28,352 bases of DNA. Origin: a virus. The first letter of the stretch is position 1, and each line of letters starts with the position of its first letter. The stretch covers positions 1 through 28,352 of IMG/VR virus record IMGVR_UViG_3300023181_000072. One strand, written 5' to 3'. Position numbers and translations under genes: made by a program. The notes below the pieces were generated by a model. The model ran no database searches. It saw only the letters and a list, made by a program, of their open reading frames with translations, and was not told the DNA's origin. Shown here in pieces: positions 16,051 to 22,810 of the stretch.

Positions 16051-16094
16051 TTTAAGCTCTCGATCATGCAAAGGATTTGCTTATGGTCGGTCAT
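16044..16094 (-). CDS. Possible 16-residue coupled peptide
   Basis: ATG 16094-16092 overlaps the stop of the 58-residue gene as ATGA and has a GAGG-like site upstream. The frame runs 16 codons to TAG and overlaps the next gene's start. It may be a true peptide or only a coupling device that carries ribosomes to the next start. Its size gives little evidence on its own. Confidence 0.3.
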   Translation of the reverse strand: MTDHKQILCMIESLKC

Positions 16095-16267
16095 GCTATT
16101 TCCTCTTCAAAATGTTTTTTCAAACGCAGTAGCCGATCAACCATGTCGTCAATTTTATGGTTTTCCATCTCAAACGTGAAACAAAAACCCTCTTCCTCTA
16201 TTTCAAAATGAATTGTCCCCTCATCGTTCATGGATATATGCGGAAAATATGTTTTCGGCTCTCCCAT
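16091..16267 (-). CDS. Small acidic protein, unknown function
   Basis: A 58-residue product from ATG 16267-16265, 6 bases after the methyltransferase-like gene's stop; an AAGGA site overlaps that stop. It has a beta-like segment rich in acid and aromatic residues (GTIHFEIEEEGFCFTFEMEN) followed by a helix (DDMVDRLLRLKKHFEEEI). Codon pattern and junctions support a real gene. No family is recognised. Confidence 0.6.
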   Translation of the reverse strand: MGEPKTYFPHISMNDEGTIHFEIEEEGFCFTFEMENHKIDDMVDRLLRLKKHFEEEIA

Positions 16268-16273
16268 ATTTAT

Positions 16274-16891
16274 TTATTCCTTCCCTATGGTTTCTGAATA
16301 CTGCTCTGCCATAGCTCTCGCCATGCCCGGCTTCGTCTCTGATCTGTCACGCTTCCTGTTGGGTCCGGGAGCCATACGCCACACGACTTCCCAAGCTTTA
16401 CGCTCAGGATCGCCCTGTTTCGGAGGAGGCCCTACGATATCCGTTGCGGCAAGCGGCGGAAGATTATGCGCAAGTATTCCTGTTTTCTTTGTCTCCCTGT
16501 GACCAAACCACCATGGATGGACATACTGGGGCTTGCCAATCCTGCCCCAAATGGTCGATACCGGGTTTTCCAGGGCACATCCAACCCGCGCATGCTGCTT
16601 TGCCAGTCGCCATAGTTTACTTGTCCACTCTTCCTGAGAAAGCCGCTTCTCATATCCGGGCGTTCCCTTGCCATAGTGCCTGTTACCCGCAACGGTCATT
16701 GTCGTGCAGTCAGGATGGAGAATAATGATATCCCACGGACCGTGATGTTCTATCGCTTCCATCACACACATTTGCAGGTGAGGGCCACCATTCCTGGCTG
16801 GCACAAGGTCATTGGAAAATGCATCGTGACCACGTTGTATAAACGCATCCCTGACAGTTCCGCTTTCTTCACAACCTATGAGGACTCTCAT
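16274..16891 (-). CDS. DNA cytosine methyltransferase-like protein
   Basis: A 205-residue protein from ATG 16891-16889 (ATGA overlap upstream); an earlier ATG at 16927 is inside the previous gene. The N-terminus MRVLIGCEESGTVRDAFIQR, then GHDAFSNDL, resembles the SAM-binding start of phage cytosine-methylase-like proteins. Residues 53-63 read WDIIILHPDCT: the candidate catalytic cysteine is present, but the usual HPPC is HPDC. A later ALENPVSTIWG (106-116) fits the ENP/ENV motif, and KKTGILAHNLPPL follows. It is much shorter than full 5-methylcytosine enzymes and has no clear target-recognition domain. Activity is possible but unproven; it could also act in restriction evasion. Confidence 0.7.
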   Translation of the reverse strand: MRVLIGCEESGTVRDAFIQRGHDAFSNDLVPARNGGPHLQMCVMEAIEHHGPWDIIILHPDCTTMTVAGNRHYGKGTPGYEKRLSQEEWTSKLWRLAKQHARVGCALENPVSTIWGRIGKPQYVHPWWFGHRETKKTGILAHNLPPLAATDIVGPPPKQGDPERKAWEVVWRMAPGPNRKRDRSETKPGMARAMAEQYSETIGKE

Positions 16892-17277
16892 TTGATGGTT
16901 TCCGGGTTTGAGGGCACTGGCATCCAAGCGATTATGCGTGGGGCAACCTGATAGTCTGACAAGTGGTAGCCTGGTCCGCTAAAATACCAATTGGAATTCT
17001 TTTTATCGAAGAAGCAGTCAGTGAATCGGTATTGCCCTTCTTCCATTTCAACCCATAAATCAACGGCTGTTCCATCAGTTGGCAAAGTGTCTATCCCTCT
17101 CCATCCATCAGGTGTCGGGGATTTGCGGAGGGAGGCGTTATTCATGGCCTGATAAAAACCAGTACAGAAATCCATTATTTCCATTGGGGGAAATTTACGG
17201 GATGCCTCCATGTAATACGCGTATCCGGCTTTCTTCATTTCTTCTGTTATCGCGTCCGGCGTTTGTTCTCTTGTCAT
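16888..17277 (-). CDS. DUF551-like protein
   Basis: A 129-residue protein from ATG 17277-17275, with AGGAGATAG eight bases upstream; the upstream in-frame ATG 17301 has no such site. The first 50 residues are helical, and the rest carries WRGIDTLPTDGTAVDLWVE (59-77), a tryptophan/phenylalanine-rich middle and the end IAWMPVP (116-122). This parallels the motif in the gene at 15568-16050. It overlaps the methyltransferase-like gene by four bases. No function is established for this family. Confidence 0.62.
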   Translation of the reverse strand: MTREQTPDAITEEMKKAGYAYYMEASRKFPPMEIMDFCTGFYQAMNNASLRKSPTPDGWRGIDTLPTDGTAVDLWVEMEEGQYRFTDCFFDKKNSNWYFSGPGYHLSDYQVAPRIIAWMPVPSNPETIK

Positions 17278-17281
17278 TGGT

Positions 17282-17392
17282 CTATCTCCTAAAATATTCA
17301 ATTAAAGCCATCAGTTCGTCAGCCGTAAACAATATCGTTGCTTGACCGCCGCGCTCTGCAAATTCGATTATTTCTTTAATGTCATCTTCCAT
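17282..17392 (-). CDS. 36-residue protein, unknown function
   Basis: ATG 17392-17390 has GGGAGAG directly upstream and overlaps the previous gene by 11 bases. The product is short, acidic and helical (DDIKEIIEFAERGGQATILF; ADELMALIEYF). Its last codons and TAG stop contain the ribosome binding site of the next gene. The tight packing supports translation. Confidence 0.55.
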   Translation of the reverse strand: MEDDIKEIIEFAERGGQATILFTADELMALIEYFRR

Positions 17393-17654
17393 TCTTCTCT
17401 CCCGTTTCGAGTAGTTTTAGGATTTGGTCAAGGGCGGCGTTTCTGCCGTAAATCATGCCATCGTCAAAAATACCGCATTCTTCCTCGGCTGCGTCCGTTG
17501 GGTACGGCTTGCGCATCCCCTCAATCTGTGATCGAAGCCAATCAATGAGAATGTATTTTGCATTATCGGGATGCGTTTCATCTGTCCACTGACCCCACAT
17601 AGTCCTTCCGCCAAAATATCCTGCAAATATCGTATTCGGCATCTCGTCGCTCAT
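17382..17654 (-). CDS. Protein of unknown function
   Basis: A 90-residue product starting at ATG 17654-17652, with AAGGA seven bases upstream and an ATGA overlap with the gene before it. Sequence features: an aromatic N-terminus (FAGYFGGRTMWGQWTDETHP), a central helix (YILIDWLRSQIEGMRK) and an acidic, glycine-containing end. No recognised domain. Confidence 0.55.
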   Translation of the reverse strand: MSDEMPNTIFAGYFGGRTMWGQWTDETHPDNAKYILIDWLRSQIEGMRKPYPTDAAEEECGIFDDGMIYGRNAALDQILKLLETGEKNGR

Positions 17655-17803
17655 TGGTCATCCTTTGTTTTGGTGTCTGAATCCATAGGAACATCAACCC
17701 ATCCATGCTGTCCCAAGTGTTGTTGCAATATTCTTTTCACGGTCCACCCTTTTCCGGGACCTTCATCAACTTCACGTTCAATAAATCTCAATCCATTTAT
17801 CAT
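17651..17803 (-). CDS. 50-residue protein, unknown function
   Basis: ATG 17803-17801 overlaps the upstream stop as ATGA, and TGA 17653-17651 overlaps the next start in the same way. The product has a mixed region (GLRFIEREVDEGPGKGWTVK) and a helix (RILQQHLGQHGW), ending in a polar tail. No family is recognised, but the junctions leave little doubt that it is translated. Confidence 0.6.
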   Translation of the reverse strand: MINGLRFIEREVDEGPGKGWTVKRILQQHLGQHGWVDVPMDSDTKTKDDQ

Positions 17804-18213
17804 GATGCCTTTCCCCCTGTTGAGGATAGGGCTTCACGGGCAATATCACCGCCATCAATATGAACGGGGGTCATTCTGAAATTAAAACCAACCCTGTCAT
17901 CTCCTACCGCGTCAGAATAAAGGGGCGCGAGATAATTATTCATATCCCTATAAAACTCCAACGCCTCCCTCAGCCTGTCGTATTCGGATTTGGGAACGGT
18001 TACATTCGGTGGGGAGAAATCCACAGGCTCAGGTTCTTTGATTAGTTTATCCACCCATTCTGGAATTTCTGGCAAAGGGCAATATGCGATATAACCAAAG
18101 TCAGACGCATCCCCATCGTAAATGAACCCCTCAACCCAGCGACCCGTATCGGTCAAGAATAAGCACATCGTGTCATACGGGGCATAATCAGCAGAAACAA
18201 CTTTCTTACTCAT
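17800..18213 (-). CDS. Protein with DUF551-like end motif
   Basis: A 137-residue product; ATG 18213-18211 has AGGGAG upstream. Residues 16-53 (MCLFLTDTGRWVEGFIYDGD then YIAYCPLPEIPEW) resemble the second half of DUF551-like proteins, whose end is usually W-x-P-L-P. A coiled-coil helix follows (EYDRLREALEFYRDMNNYLA). It may be a rearranged member of the group found at 15568-17277. Function unknown. Confidence 0.55.
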   Translation of the reverse strand: MSKKVVSADYAPYDTMCLFLTDTGRWVEGFIYDGDASDFGYIAYCPLPEIPEWVDKLIKEPEPVDFSPPNVTVPKSEYDRLREALEFYRDMNNYLAPLYSDAVGDDRVGFNFRMTPVHIDGGDIAREALSSTGGKAS

Positions 18214-18214
18214 C

Positions 18215-18652
18215 TCATTCTCCCTTTTGTTTTCGCGCTATAAGCATACGGTCAGCCAGTTCATATGACTCTTTGGAAATCTGGTCGTAGTAATTGTTTA
18301 CATTGCACATGCTTGGACTGGTCATGCCCTGCATCGCTGCCATTGCCAATTGATCGCGGAGCTTTTCTTCATACGAAGGCTCACTCCTGGTAACCACTCC
18401 TTTGGACTGCATCATGCGATTTACCTCTCCCTCATTTATCATTGGTTCCGATACAACGCGGTAGGCAACTATGTCACTGTAAGAACCATCATCTCTCCAA
18501 AAAGGTTGTGTCGCTTCATCAGCTTTACCGGGCTGGCTAACCAAAGCAGGGACTGGGCCAAATACAGTTCCATCACGCATTTCGCAGATAACCATGGTTC
18601 CGGCGGGAACCGGACACTCCCCTCCGGACCATGGGATGAATTCGTTAGACAT
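18215..18652 (-). CDS. Phage accessory protein with W-x-GG-x-CPVP motif
   Basis: A 145-residue product from ATG 18652-18650, with GGAG eight bases upstream, overlapping the previous gene by 8 bases. The N-terminus IPWSGGECPVPAGTMVICEM followed by RDG, then FWRDDGSYSDIVAYRVV, forms a pattern I know from many phage accessory proteins, often linked with DUF551-like genes. The second half is helical. Function unknown. Confidence 0.6.
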   Translation of the reverse strand: MSNEFIPWSGGECPVPAGTMVICEMRDGTVFGPVPALVSQPGKADEATQPFWRDDGSYSDIVAYRVVSEPMINEGEVNRMMQSKGVVTRSEPSYEEKLRDQLAMAAMQGMTSPSMCNVNNYYDQISKESYELADRMLIARKQKGE

Positions 18653-18857
18653 TGGTTTTCTCCGGGTCAATCCAAACCTGATTCAACGGAATGTGCTTGG
18701 TCCCAGTTTCAGTAGTTTCATAAACAACCATGCCACAGTTAAACAACTCGCTTGCCTCTTCTGGTGTCATTTCTCTTGCGGATAAATAACCGTTCGATGT
18801 TTTCTGAAACCAGGGCAATTGCACTGGCGGCAAATGGTGAAATTTTATCTTGCTCAT
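18645..18857 (-). CDS. 70-residue protein, unknown function
   Basis: ATG 18857-18855 overlaps the upstream stop by one base (TAATG) and follows GGAAGAG. An ATG 48 bases further up lies inside the previous gene. The product has a PPVQLPWFQKTSNGYLSARE stretch and a short helix (TPEEASELFNCGM), followed by beta-like sequence. No recognised family. Confidence 0.55.
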   Translation of the reverse strand: MSKIKFHHLPPVQLPWFQKTSNGYLSAREMTPEEASELFNCGMVVYETTETGTKHIPLNQVWIDPEKTNV

Positions 18858-19201
18858 TACTCTTCCCTTCCTTTGGTGGATTGTTTCTCTAAAATCTCTT
18901 CCCAATTCTTGTCAAAGTCTGCCATAGCATCTCTGGGGCTTTTTCCAAATCCCGCAACACCGTCTTGAAGATTGTCGCCGTAAAGCGCACACCAGCAGTC
19001 ACCATCGATTGATATTGATGGACGCATAAGAACATGAGGGGACATTTGCATGGATGCTGCTTCTTGGAATGAGTACATAGCCATTTGAACGTAATGGCCG
19101 CAATTCATCTGATTTATAGCTTGTTCAATTGCTGAGCCAACATCACAATTACTGAGCTTGCTTCTAACAGCGTCATAAACGGCTTGATAGTTATCAGACA
19201 T
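18857..19201 (-). CDS. Phage protein, first gene of the accessory operon
   Basis: A 114-residue product; ATG 19201-19199 has GGAG eight bases upstream. The segment CWCALYGDNLQDGVAGFGKS followed by DAMADFDKNWEEIL is a repeating pattern in phage accessory proteins. Function unknown. It is the first gene after a promoter and a hairpin leader, so its expression may be controlled by folding of that leader. Confidence 0.6.
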   Translation of the reverse strand: MSDNYQAVYDAVRSKLSNCDVGSAIEQAINQMNCGHYVQMAMYSFQEAASMQMSPHVLMRPSISIDGDCWCALYGDNLQDGVAGFGKSPRDAMADFDKNWEEILEKQSTKGREE

Positions 19202-19215
19202 AAAAAAATCTCCAT

Positions 19216-19247
19216 AAAAGATAGCTCGGGTTCGGGCCCAAACTATC
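19216..19247 (-). terminator. Leader hairpin, possible attenuator
   Basis: On the minus strand GATAGTTTGGG (19247-19237) can pair with CCCGAGCTATC (19230-19220) to give an 11-bp stem including G-U pairs, with a 6-base loop, followed by TTTT. It lies between the promoter at 19284-19311 and the first accessory gene. The U-run is short, so it could be a weak terminator/attenuator or an RNA-stabilising hairpin. A smaller hairpin, GCTTT/GAAGC, precedes it. Confidence 0.5.
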
Positions 19248-19283
19248 GTCTATAGAGATTCCGCTTCCCGAAAAGCTAAAGAG

Positions 19284-19311
19284 ATAATACCACAACCAAC
19301 CCCGATTGCAA
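19284..19311 (-). promoter_or_regulatory. Extended -10 promoter of the accessory operon
   Basis: Minus strand: a TTGCAA -35 element (19311-19306), a 16-base spacer, and TATTAT (19289-19284) preceded by TGG, the extended -10 form. It matches bacterial sigma70-type promoters and faces the accessory operon. Transcription would start about 19277, giving a leader of roughly 75 bases. Confidence 0.6.
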
Positions 19312-19340
19312 TACCCTAAATAAAATTATTTCCAGTTAAT

Positions 19341-19372
19341 AAACAACCCCGGAACGGGTGAGCGAACCGGGG
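19341..19372 (-). terminator. Intrinsic terminator after the HNH gene
   Basis: Minus strand: CCCCGG (19372-19367) and CCGGGG (19352-19347) form a GC-rich 6-bp stem with a 14-base loop, followed by TTGTTT. It begins 3 bases past the HNH stop and separates that operon from the next promoter. The loop is long, so strength is uncertain. Confidence 0.55.
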
Positions 19373-19374
19373 GA

Positions 19375-19683
19375 TCAAACAATGTTCAAATACTTTCCCT
19401 TAGAAATTTTATTGGTCAGGCTTTCCAATTTAGATTTGGTCAGTCCCCGGCAGAACTCGGCAAACTCTGCATAATCCATATTACCCTTCAACTGATTGCA
19501 CCTATAACACGCAGCAACCAAATTATCCCAGTCCTCAGTCCCGCCACGGGAAAGCGGCTGTACGTGGTCTATGGTACAATGGGTGAGCTTTGTTTTACCA
19601 AAACCCCGTTCGCAATAAAAGCACTTGTAACCCTGCTCTTTCCGTAATGCTTCTCGGATGAAAAACTTAAAATCATGATCCAT
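19375..19683 (-). CDS. HNH endonuclease
   Basis: A 102-residue nuclease of the HNH superfamily. The zinc-knuckle and active site are complete: C21-x2-C24, TIDHVQPLSRGG (37-48) with the general-base His40, Asn54 in DNLVAACYRCN (53-63), and C59-x2-C62. It starts at ATG 19683-19681 with AGGAA upstream. Phage HNH proteins may be homing endonucleases or part of the DNA-packaging machine. This one lies some 6.5 kb from terL and as a single domain could do either. It is followed by an intrinsic terminator. Confidence 0.85.
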   Translation of the reverse strand: MDHDFKFFIREALRKEQGYKCFYCERGFGKTKLTHCTIDHVQPLSRGGTEDWDNLVAACYRCNQLKGNMDYAEFAEFCRGLTKSKLESLTNKISKGKYLNIV

Positions 19684-19715
19684 GAGGCATTCCTACCTTG
19701 TTGTTTATTGGGTTA

Positions 19716-20297
19716 TCAAGCAAAAGGGATTGTATCCCCTTCTTTCCAGTCAAAAAATGTTATTTTCTCCTCAACCTGGTCAATTTTAACACTCAGGCCA
19801 TAAACCTGATTCTCTCTCTCATTCATAAGATTTGCCATTTCCTGCAAGGTGACAATCCGGCAATCTTCCGTTGCCTGATGTGCCAGTAATTTTGCATCAG
19901 CCACAGTATAACAAATCTTATAAAGCGTTCCTGACGGGTGTTGATATTCCACATACCTCGGGTCGTTAGGCTGATAGCCATTAGCCAGCGCATTATCCTC
20001 TAAAGCTTTCCAGCCCCTGATCGTGCCTTCCATGAGTTCTTTTAAAACGATAGGATTTTTATCCTGAATTGCCTGATTAACTTTTTCAAGCTGTCTCATC
20101 CATTTTGCTTTCATATCATCCGTGACCATGCCCTCCAGCCTGTTGACACCCCACCTGGCCTCATAGTCGATTGCCACTTGATCCAGTCTGTCAATAATCC
20201 TGTTTACCTGTAGCTCATCCGGTGTCGCGTTCATCTCTGAAATCCAATCTATTCTGTGGTTGTTGATAATGTTTCTCATGTGATTATGTTTACTCAT
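19716..20297 (-). CDS. Protein of unknown function next to the repeat cluster
   Basis: A 193-residue product from ATG 20297-20295, with a GGA-type site. A second ATG, at codon 7, is possible. It is mostly helical: ATPDELQVNRIIDRLDQVAI, then QLEKVNQAIQDKNPIVLKEL, with a mixed middle (SGTLYKICYTVADAKLLAHQ) and a coiled-coil end. It lies between the HNH gene and the CATACC cluster and would be the first gene transcribed leftward across or from that cluster. Its neighbourhood suggests replication control, but no domain is recognised. Confidence 0.5.
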   Translation of the reverse strand: MSKHNHMRNIINNHRIDWISEMNATPDELQVNRIIDRLDQVAIDYEARWGVNRLEGMVTDDMKAKWMRQLEKVNQAIQDKNPIVLKELMEGTIRGWKALEDNALANGYQPNDPRYVEYQHPSGTLYKICYTVADAKLLAHQATEDCRIVTLQEMANLMNERENQVYGLSVKIDQVEEKITFFDWKEGDTIPFA

Positions 20298-20342
20298 TCC
20301 ATATCCAATTATGTAATTAAAATTTAAAAGAATTTTTTAGTT

Positions 20343-20461
20343 GACATACCCGGTATGTCGGTGGTATGCCATAAAGGCATAACCACACGAAACATACCCG
20401 GTATGTAAGTATGTCCGGTATGAAACATACCCCGTCATACCTTCATTCATACCGTCATACC
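20343..20461. repeat. Cluster of ten CATACC/GGTATG motifs with two palindromes
   Basis: The hexamer CATACC or its complement occurs at 20345, 20352, 20363, 20393, 20400, 20417, 20426, 20436, 20448 and 20456. Two sites pair into near-perfect palindromes: GACATACCCGGTATGTC (20343-20359) and ACATACCCGGTATGT (20392-20406), centred 48 bp apart. The others form spaced or tandem half-sites, and the last one overlaps the stop of the primase-helicase gene. A TTGACA element (20341-20346) overlaps the first palindrome. This looks like a replication origin with iterons or a multi-site operator. Which one cannot be told from sequence. Confidence 0.75.
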
Positions 20462-22569
20462 TCGCCATTTTCAGCCTCAAACACAGGCCAGATATAGCCT
20501 CTGTCAAAGTTGACTTTTCCTAGTTTCTTAAGGCCCATTCTGGCAGTCTGGGTTGCTGATTTTACCTGTTCCGCAGTGGTCTTTTTCTCGGTTGCCATCA
20601 TTTCCTTAAAGCCTTTTTCTTCCATGACTATCCGCAGATCGTCATAAGAAACTGACAGAATTTTTGCCTGTCCTTTATAGATAGAACGCTCCGATCCGCT
20701 CCTTGTTATGGCCTCTACCAGGCAATCATAAATGAATGTCTGAATTGGATTAAGTCTTGCTGTTTTAGATTTTGCGACAGGTGCATCTTTTTCTATAACA
20801 ACGCAACTCGTAACCATCTCTCCATAATTATCCGGCGCAAGCTCTACAATTTTAAGACCGAAAAACATGTCTTCTGCCATCTCCATGTCCCTTTGTTTAA
20901 CGGATTTTATAAGACTAAAATCATCCCCTTCACCCCGGCTGATTTCAATTTCGGTATCAACCGCAGCCCGTAAGCTTGAGTGCCCCCTGGCCCCCTTGGC
21001 CGCATCTTTACCGCTATGATGAACAAAGCAGATATGCGCCCCTGTATGCGCCCTTAGAATGTCGGCGTGTTTTACAAGCATTCCCATATCCTGTCCGTTA
21101 TTCTCGTCGCCTCCTGCCATTGCACGGGCAAGAGTATCAATAACCACAAGCTTTACATCTCCGACCTGTTCTTTTATTTCCTCAATAACCTCGATAAATT
21201 CACCTATATTCCCTTTAGGGTCCAGAAAATCAATCGTGCAAGGAACAACCGCCAGAGGCATATTATCCTGCAAAATCATGTTTTCTTTCTTAAAGGCATA
21301 AATACGGTTTGACAGTCCATAAGAACCTTCCATCGGGACGTATATAACCCCTCCCTTATCCACCCGCCTGTCTCGCCATTGACGGCCAAGAGCGACATGA
21401 AAGGCGATATCTGCCATGAAGAAGGTTTTCCCACAGTTGGACTCCCCGTAAACAACCGACATCTGCCCGCGCCCGAACATGCCTTGCACAAAAGTATTAT
21501 TTTCAAGGGAGGGCTTTATGTCCTTTGAAAATATGTATTTAATTTTGCGTTCTTTGCGCTCAAACTCAGGCGGCGCGCCAGTTTCTATTATTTCGCCTGT
21601 TATTTCATCAAACTTATTGATTTCATTGATATTTTCTGTGCGCGCTTCTTTTATAGGCGGAACATAAGGAACCCTGGACTGAGGTTTCCACCCTCCATTT
21701 TTAGCATGATGAACAAGGCTCCCAATCGTAACACCAGAAGATTTAAAGCTATTCCATTTGGATATTGTTTCGCCCTGAACGTACTTTGAACCAGCTTGTG
21801 ACCATTGATCCCATATGGTGAATGGCACATTATAGGAATGCAGAGCCATACCGATCTGATACCAGTCATCATAATTCGAATCCGGGTCAATATAAGAAAG
21901 CATGTCCTTAATATCATCAATTGACCATTCCGAATCATGCAGATGCAAATGTGTTTTATTAGAAATATCTAATTTTGTCTTAGCTTCCGGCTTGGTAGCA
22001 ACAGCGCACACAATGTCCAATAACCATTCAGGGGCTGGCTCTATAACTTCTAACGGATTAACCCATTCATATTTACGACCAGACGCATGATTTGAACCGG
22101 GTCCCACAACCTGACCGCCCTCACCCCTGACATCCAGATTTTCGCCTAACTTTGACGTTCGCCCGAAAACTTTCCTGTCTGGGTACTGGAAGAACAAGTG
22201 CCTTCCCCCACTTCCGGTCTTTGCTGTGAGGGTAACTGGCAACTGCCCATGAATTTTTTGCAATTCAATTAAAGAAGCCTCGCCCACCATCCCATCTATA
22301 TCAAGAACAAAAATCCCCGACTCTGGTCCCGTAGCAATACCATAATTATAATTATCGTTTGTCCCGGAAAAGAGGTTAATAATTTCCTGCTTATCCTGGC
22401 TGGCCTTCTTTTGCCATTCTGAAATGCTAGGATGTTTACCAGCACTGGAACAATCAATTTTTCCGCAAGTGCATCCTCCGAATTCCAGTGGCCCATGTAC
22501 GGGCATAACACGGAATTTATAAACACTGGCTGTTGTGAGGGCGTTTTTTAAAGGAATTGTTTCGTTCAT
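20455..22569 (-). CDS. Fused primase-polymerase/replicative helicase
   Basis: A 704-residue protein from ATG 22569-22567; an upstream ATG at 22617 lies in the shared promoter and is not preferred. Residues 1-190 form a bifunctional primase-polymerase domain: CTCGKIDC (33-40), the metal-binding LDID (89-92), SGGRHLFF (120-127) and DVRGEGGQVV (146-155). Residues about 214-300 resemble a PriCT-type primase C-terminal domain. Residues about 350-545 are a RepA/KaiC-like ATPase: Walker A GESNCGKTF (375-383), Walker B LVVID (474-478) and HHSGKD (517-522). The end resembles a winged-helix tail. It should synthesise primers and unwind DNA. It is the key replication enzyme and lies beside a repeat cluster. 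Confidence 0.88.
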   Translation of the reverse strand: MNETIPLKNALTTASVYKFRVMPVHGPLEFGGCTCGKIDCSSAGKHPSISEWQKKASQDKQEIINLFSGTNDNYNYGIATGPESGIFVLDIDGMVGEASLIELQKIHGQLPVTLTAKTGSGGRHLFFQYPDRKVFGRTSKLGENLDVRGEGGQVVGPGSNHASGRKYEWVNPLEVIEPAPEWLLDIVCAVATKPEAKTKLDISNKTHLHLHDSEWSIDDIKDMLSYIDPDSNYDDWYQIGMALHSYNVPFTIWDQWSQAGSKYVQGETISKWNSFKSSGVTIGSLVHHAKNGGWKPQSRVPYVPPIKEARTENINEINKFDEITGEIIETGAPPEFERKERKIKYIFSKDIKPSLENNTFVQGMFGRGQMSVVYGESNCGKTFFMADIAFHVALGRQWRDRRVDKGGVIYVPMEGSYGLSNRIYAFKKENMILQDNMPLAVVPCTIDFLDPKGNIGEFIEVIEEIKEQVGDVKLVVIDTLARAMAGGDENNGQDMGMLVKHADILRAHTGAHICFVHHSGKDAAKGARGHSSLRAAVDTEIEISRGEGDDFSLIKSVKQRDMEMAEDMFFGLKIVELAPDNYGEMVTSCVVIEKDAPVAKSKTARLNPIQTFIYDCLVEAITRSGSERSIYKGQAKILSVSYDDLRIVMEEKGFKEMMATEKKTTAEQVKSATQTARMGLKKLGKVNFDRGYIWPVFEAENGEV

Positions 22570-22589
22570 TATTTTTTCTCTTTTATTTG

Positions 22590-22648
22590 TTGACACACCA
22601 AAAGATATTTTATACAAAGGTCATAGTCAATACAATTTGATACAAAGA
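22590..22648. promoter_or_regulatory. Divergent promoters with three ATACAA repeats
   Basis: Plus strand: TTGACA (22590-22595) with a candidate -10 at TACAAA (22613-22618, 17-base spacer) or TATACA (22611-22616). Minus strand: TTGTAT (22635-22630), 17-base spacer, TAAAAT (22612-22607). The two promoters overlap. Three direct repeats beginning ATACAA lie at 22612, 22630 and 22640, 18 and 10 bases apart, on top of the promoter elements. They are likely operators, perhaps for the ribbon-helix-helix protein next door; the -10 choice is uncertain. Confidence 0.55.
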
Positions 22649-22657
22649 GAAATAAAT

Positions 22658-22810
22658 ATGCCGGAGCCATTAGACGTTATTCATTGCACAATTACAAAGC
22701 AAATGAATAAAAGAATTAAAAAAGCACAAATGCTCACCTCTATAAAAAATCGCAGCGAGTTTATGCGATTGTTAATTGCGGAAGCTTTGCACGCCAGAGG
22801 TATTAAATGA
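22658..22810 (+). CDS. Ribbon-helix-helix-like regulator
   Basis: A 50-residue protein starting at ATG 22658; a longer frame from 22535 would run through the divergent promoter and is rejected. It has a short beta-like start (DVIHCTIT), then KQMNKRIKKAQMLTSI and NRSEFMRLLIAEALHARG, matching the strand-helix-helix plan of Arc/MetJ-type repressors, which bind DNA as dimers. Its gene abuts the divergent promoter with ATACAA repeats and overlaps the exonuclease gene by four bases, so it probably regulates both. The fold is inferred from pattern only. Confidence 0.6.
   Translation: MPEPLDVIHCTITKQMNKRIKKAQMLTSIKNRSEFMRLLIAEALHARGIK

Noticed and set aside
18040-18056. DnaA box (TTATCCACC) here and at 21355-21363
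   Set aside because: Both differ from TTATNCACA at the last position and lie inside coding sequence; two isolated matches are expected by chance.
20343-20461. CRISPR-like array
   Set aside because: Units are 6-8 bp half-sites in both orientations with 1-24 bp spacing; there are no 25-40 bp repeats or uniform spacers, and no cas genes.
22570-22617. Longer primase-helicase from ATG 22617
   Set aside because: It would run through the divergent promoter elements; ATG 22569 starts the conserved-looking sequence.
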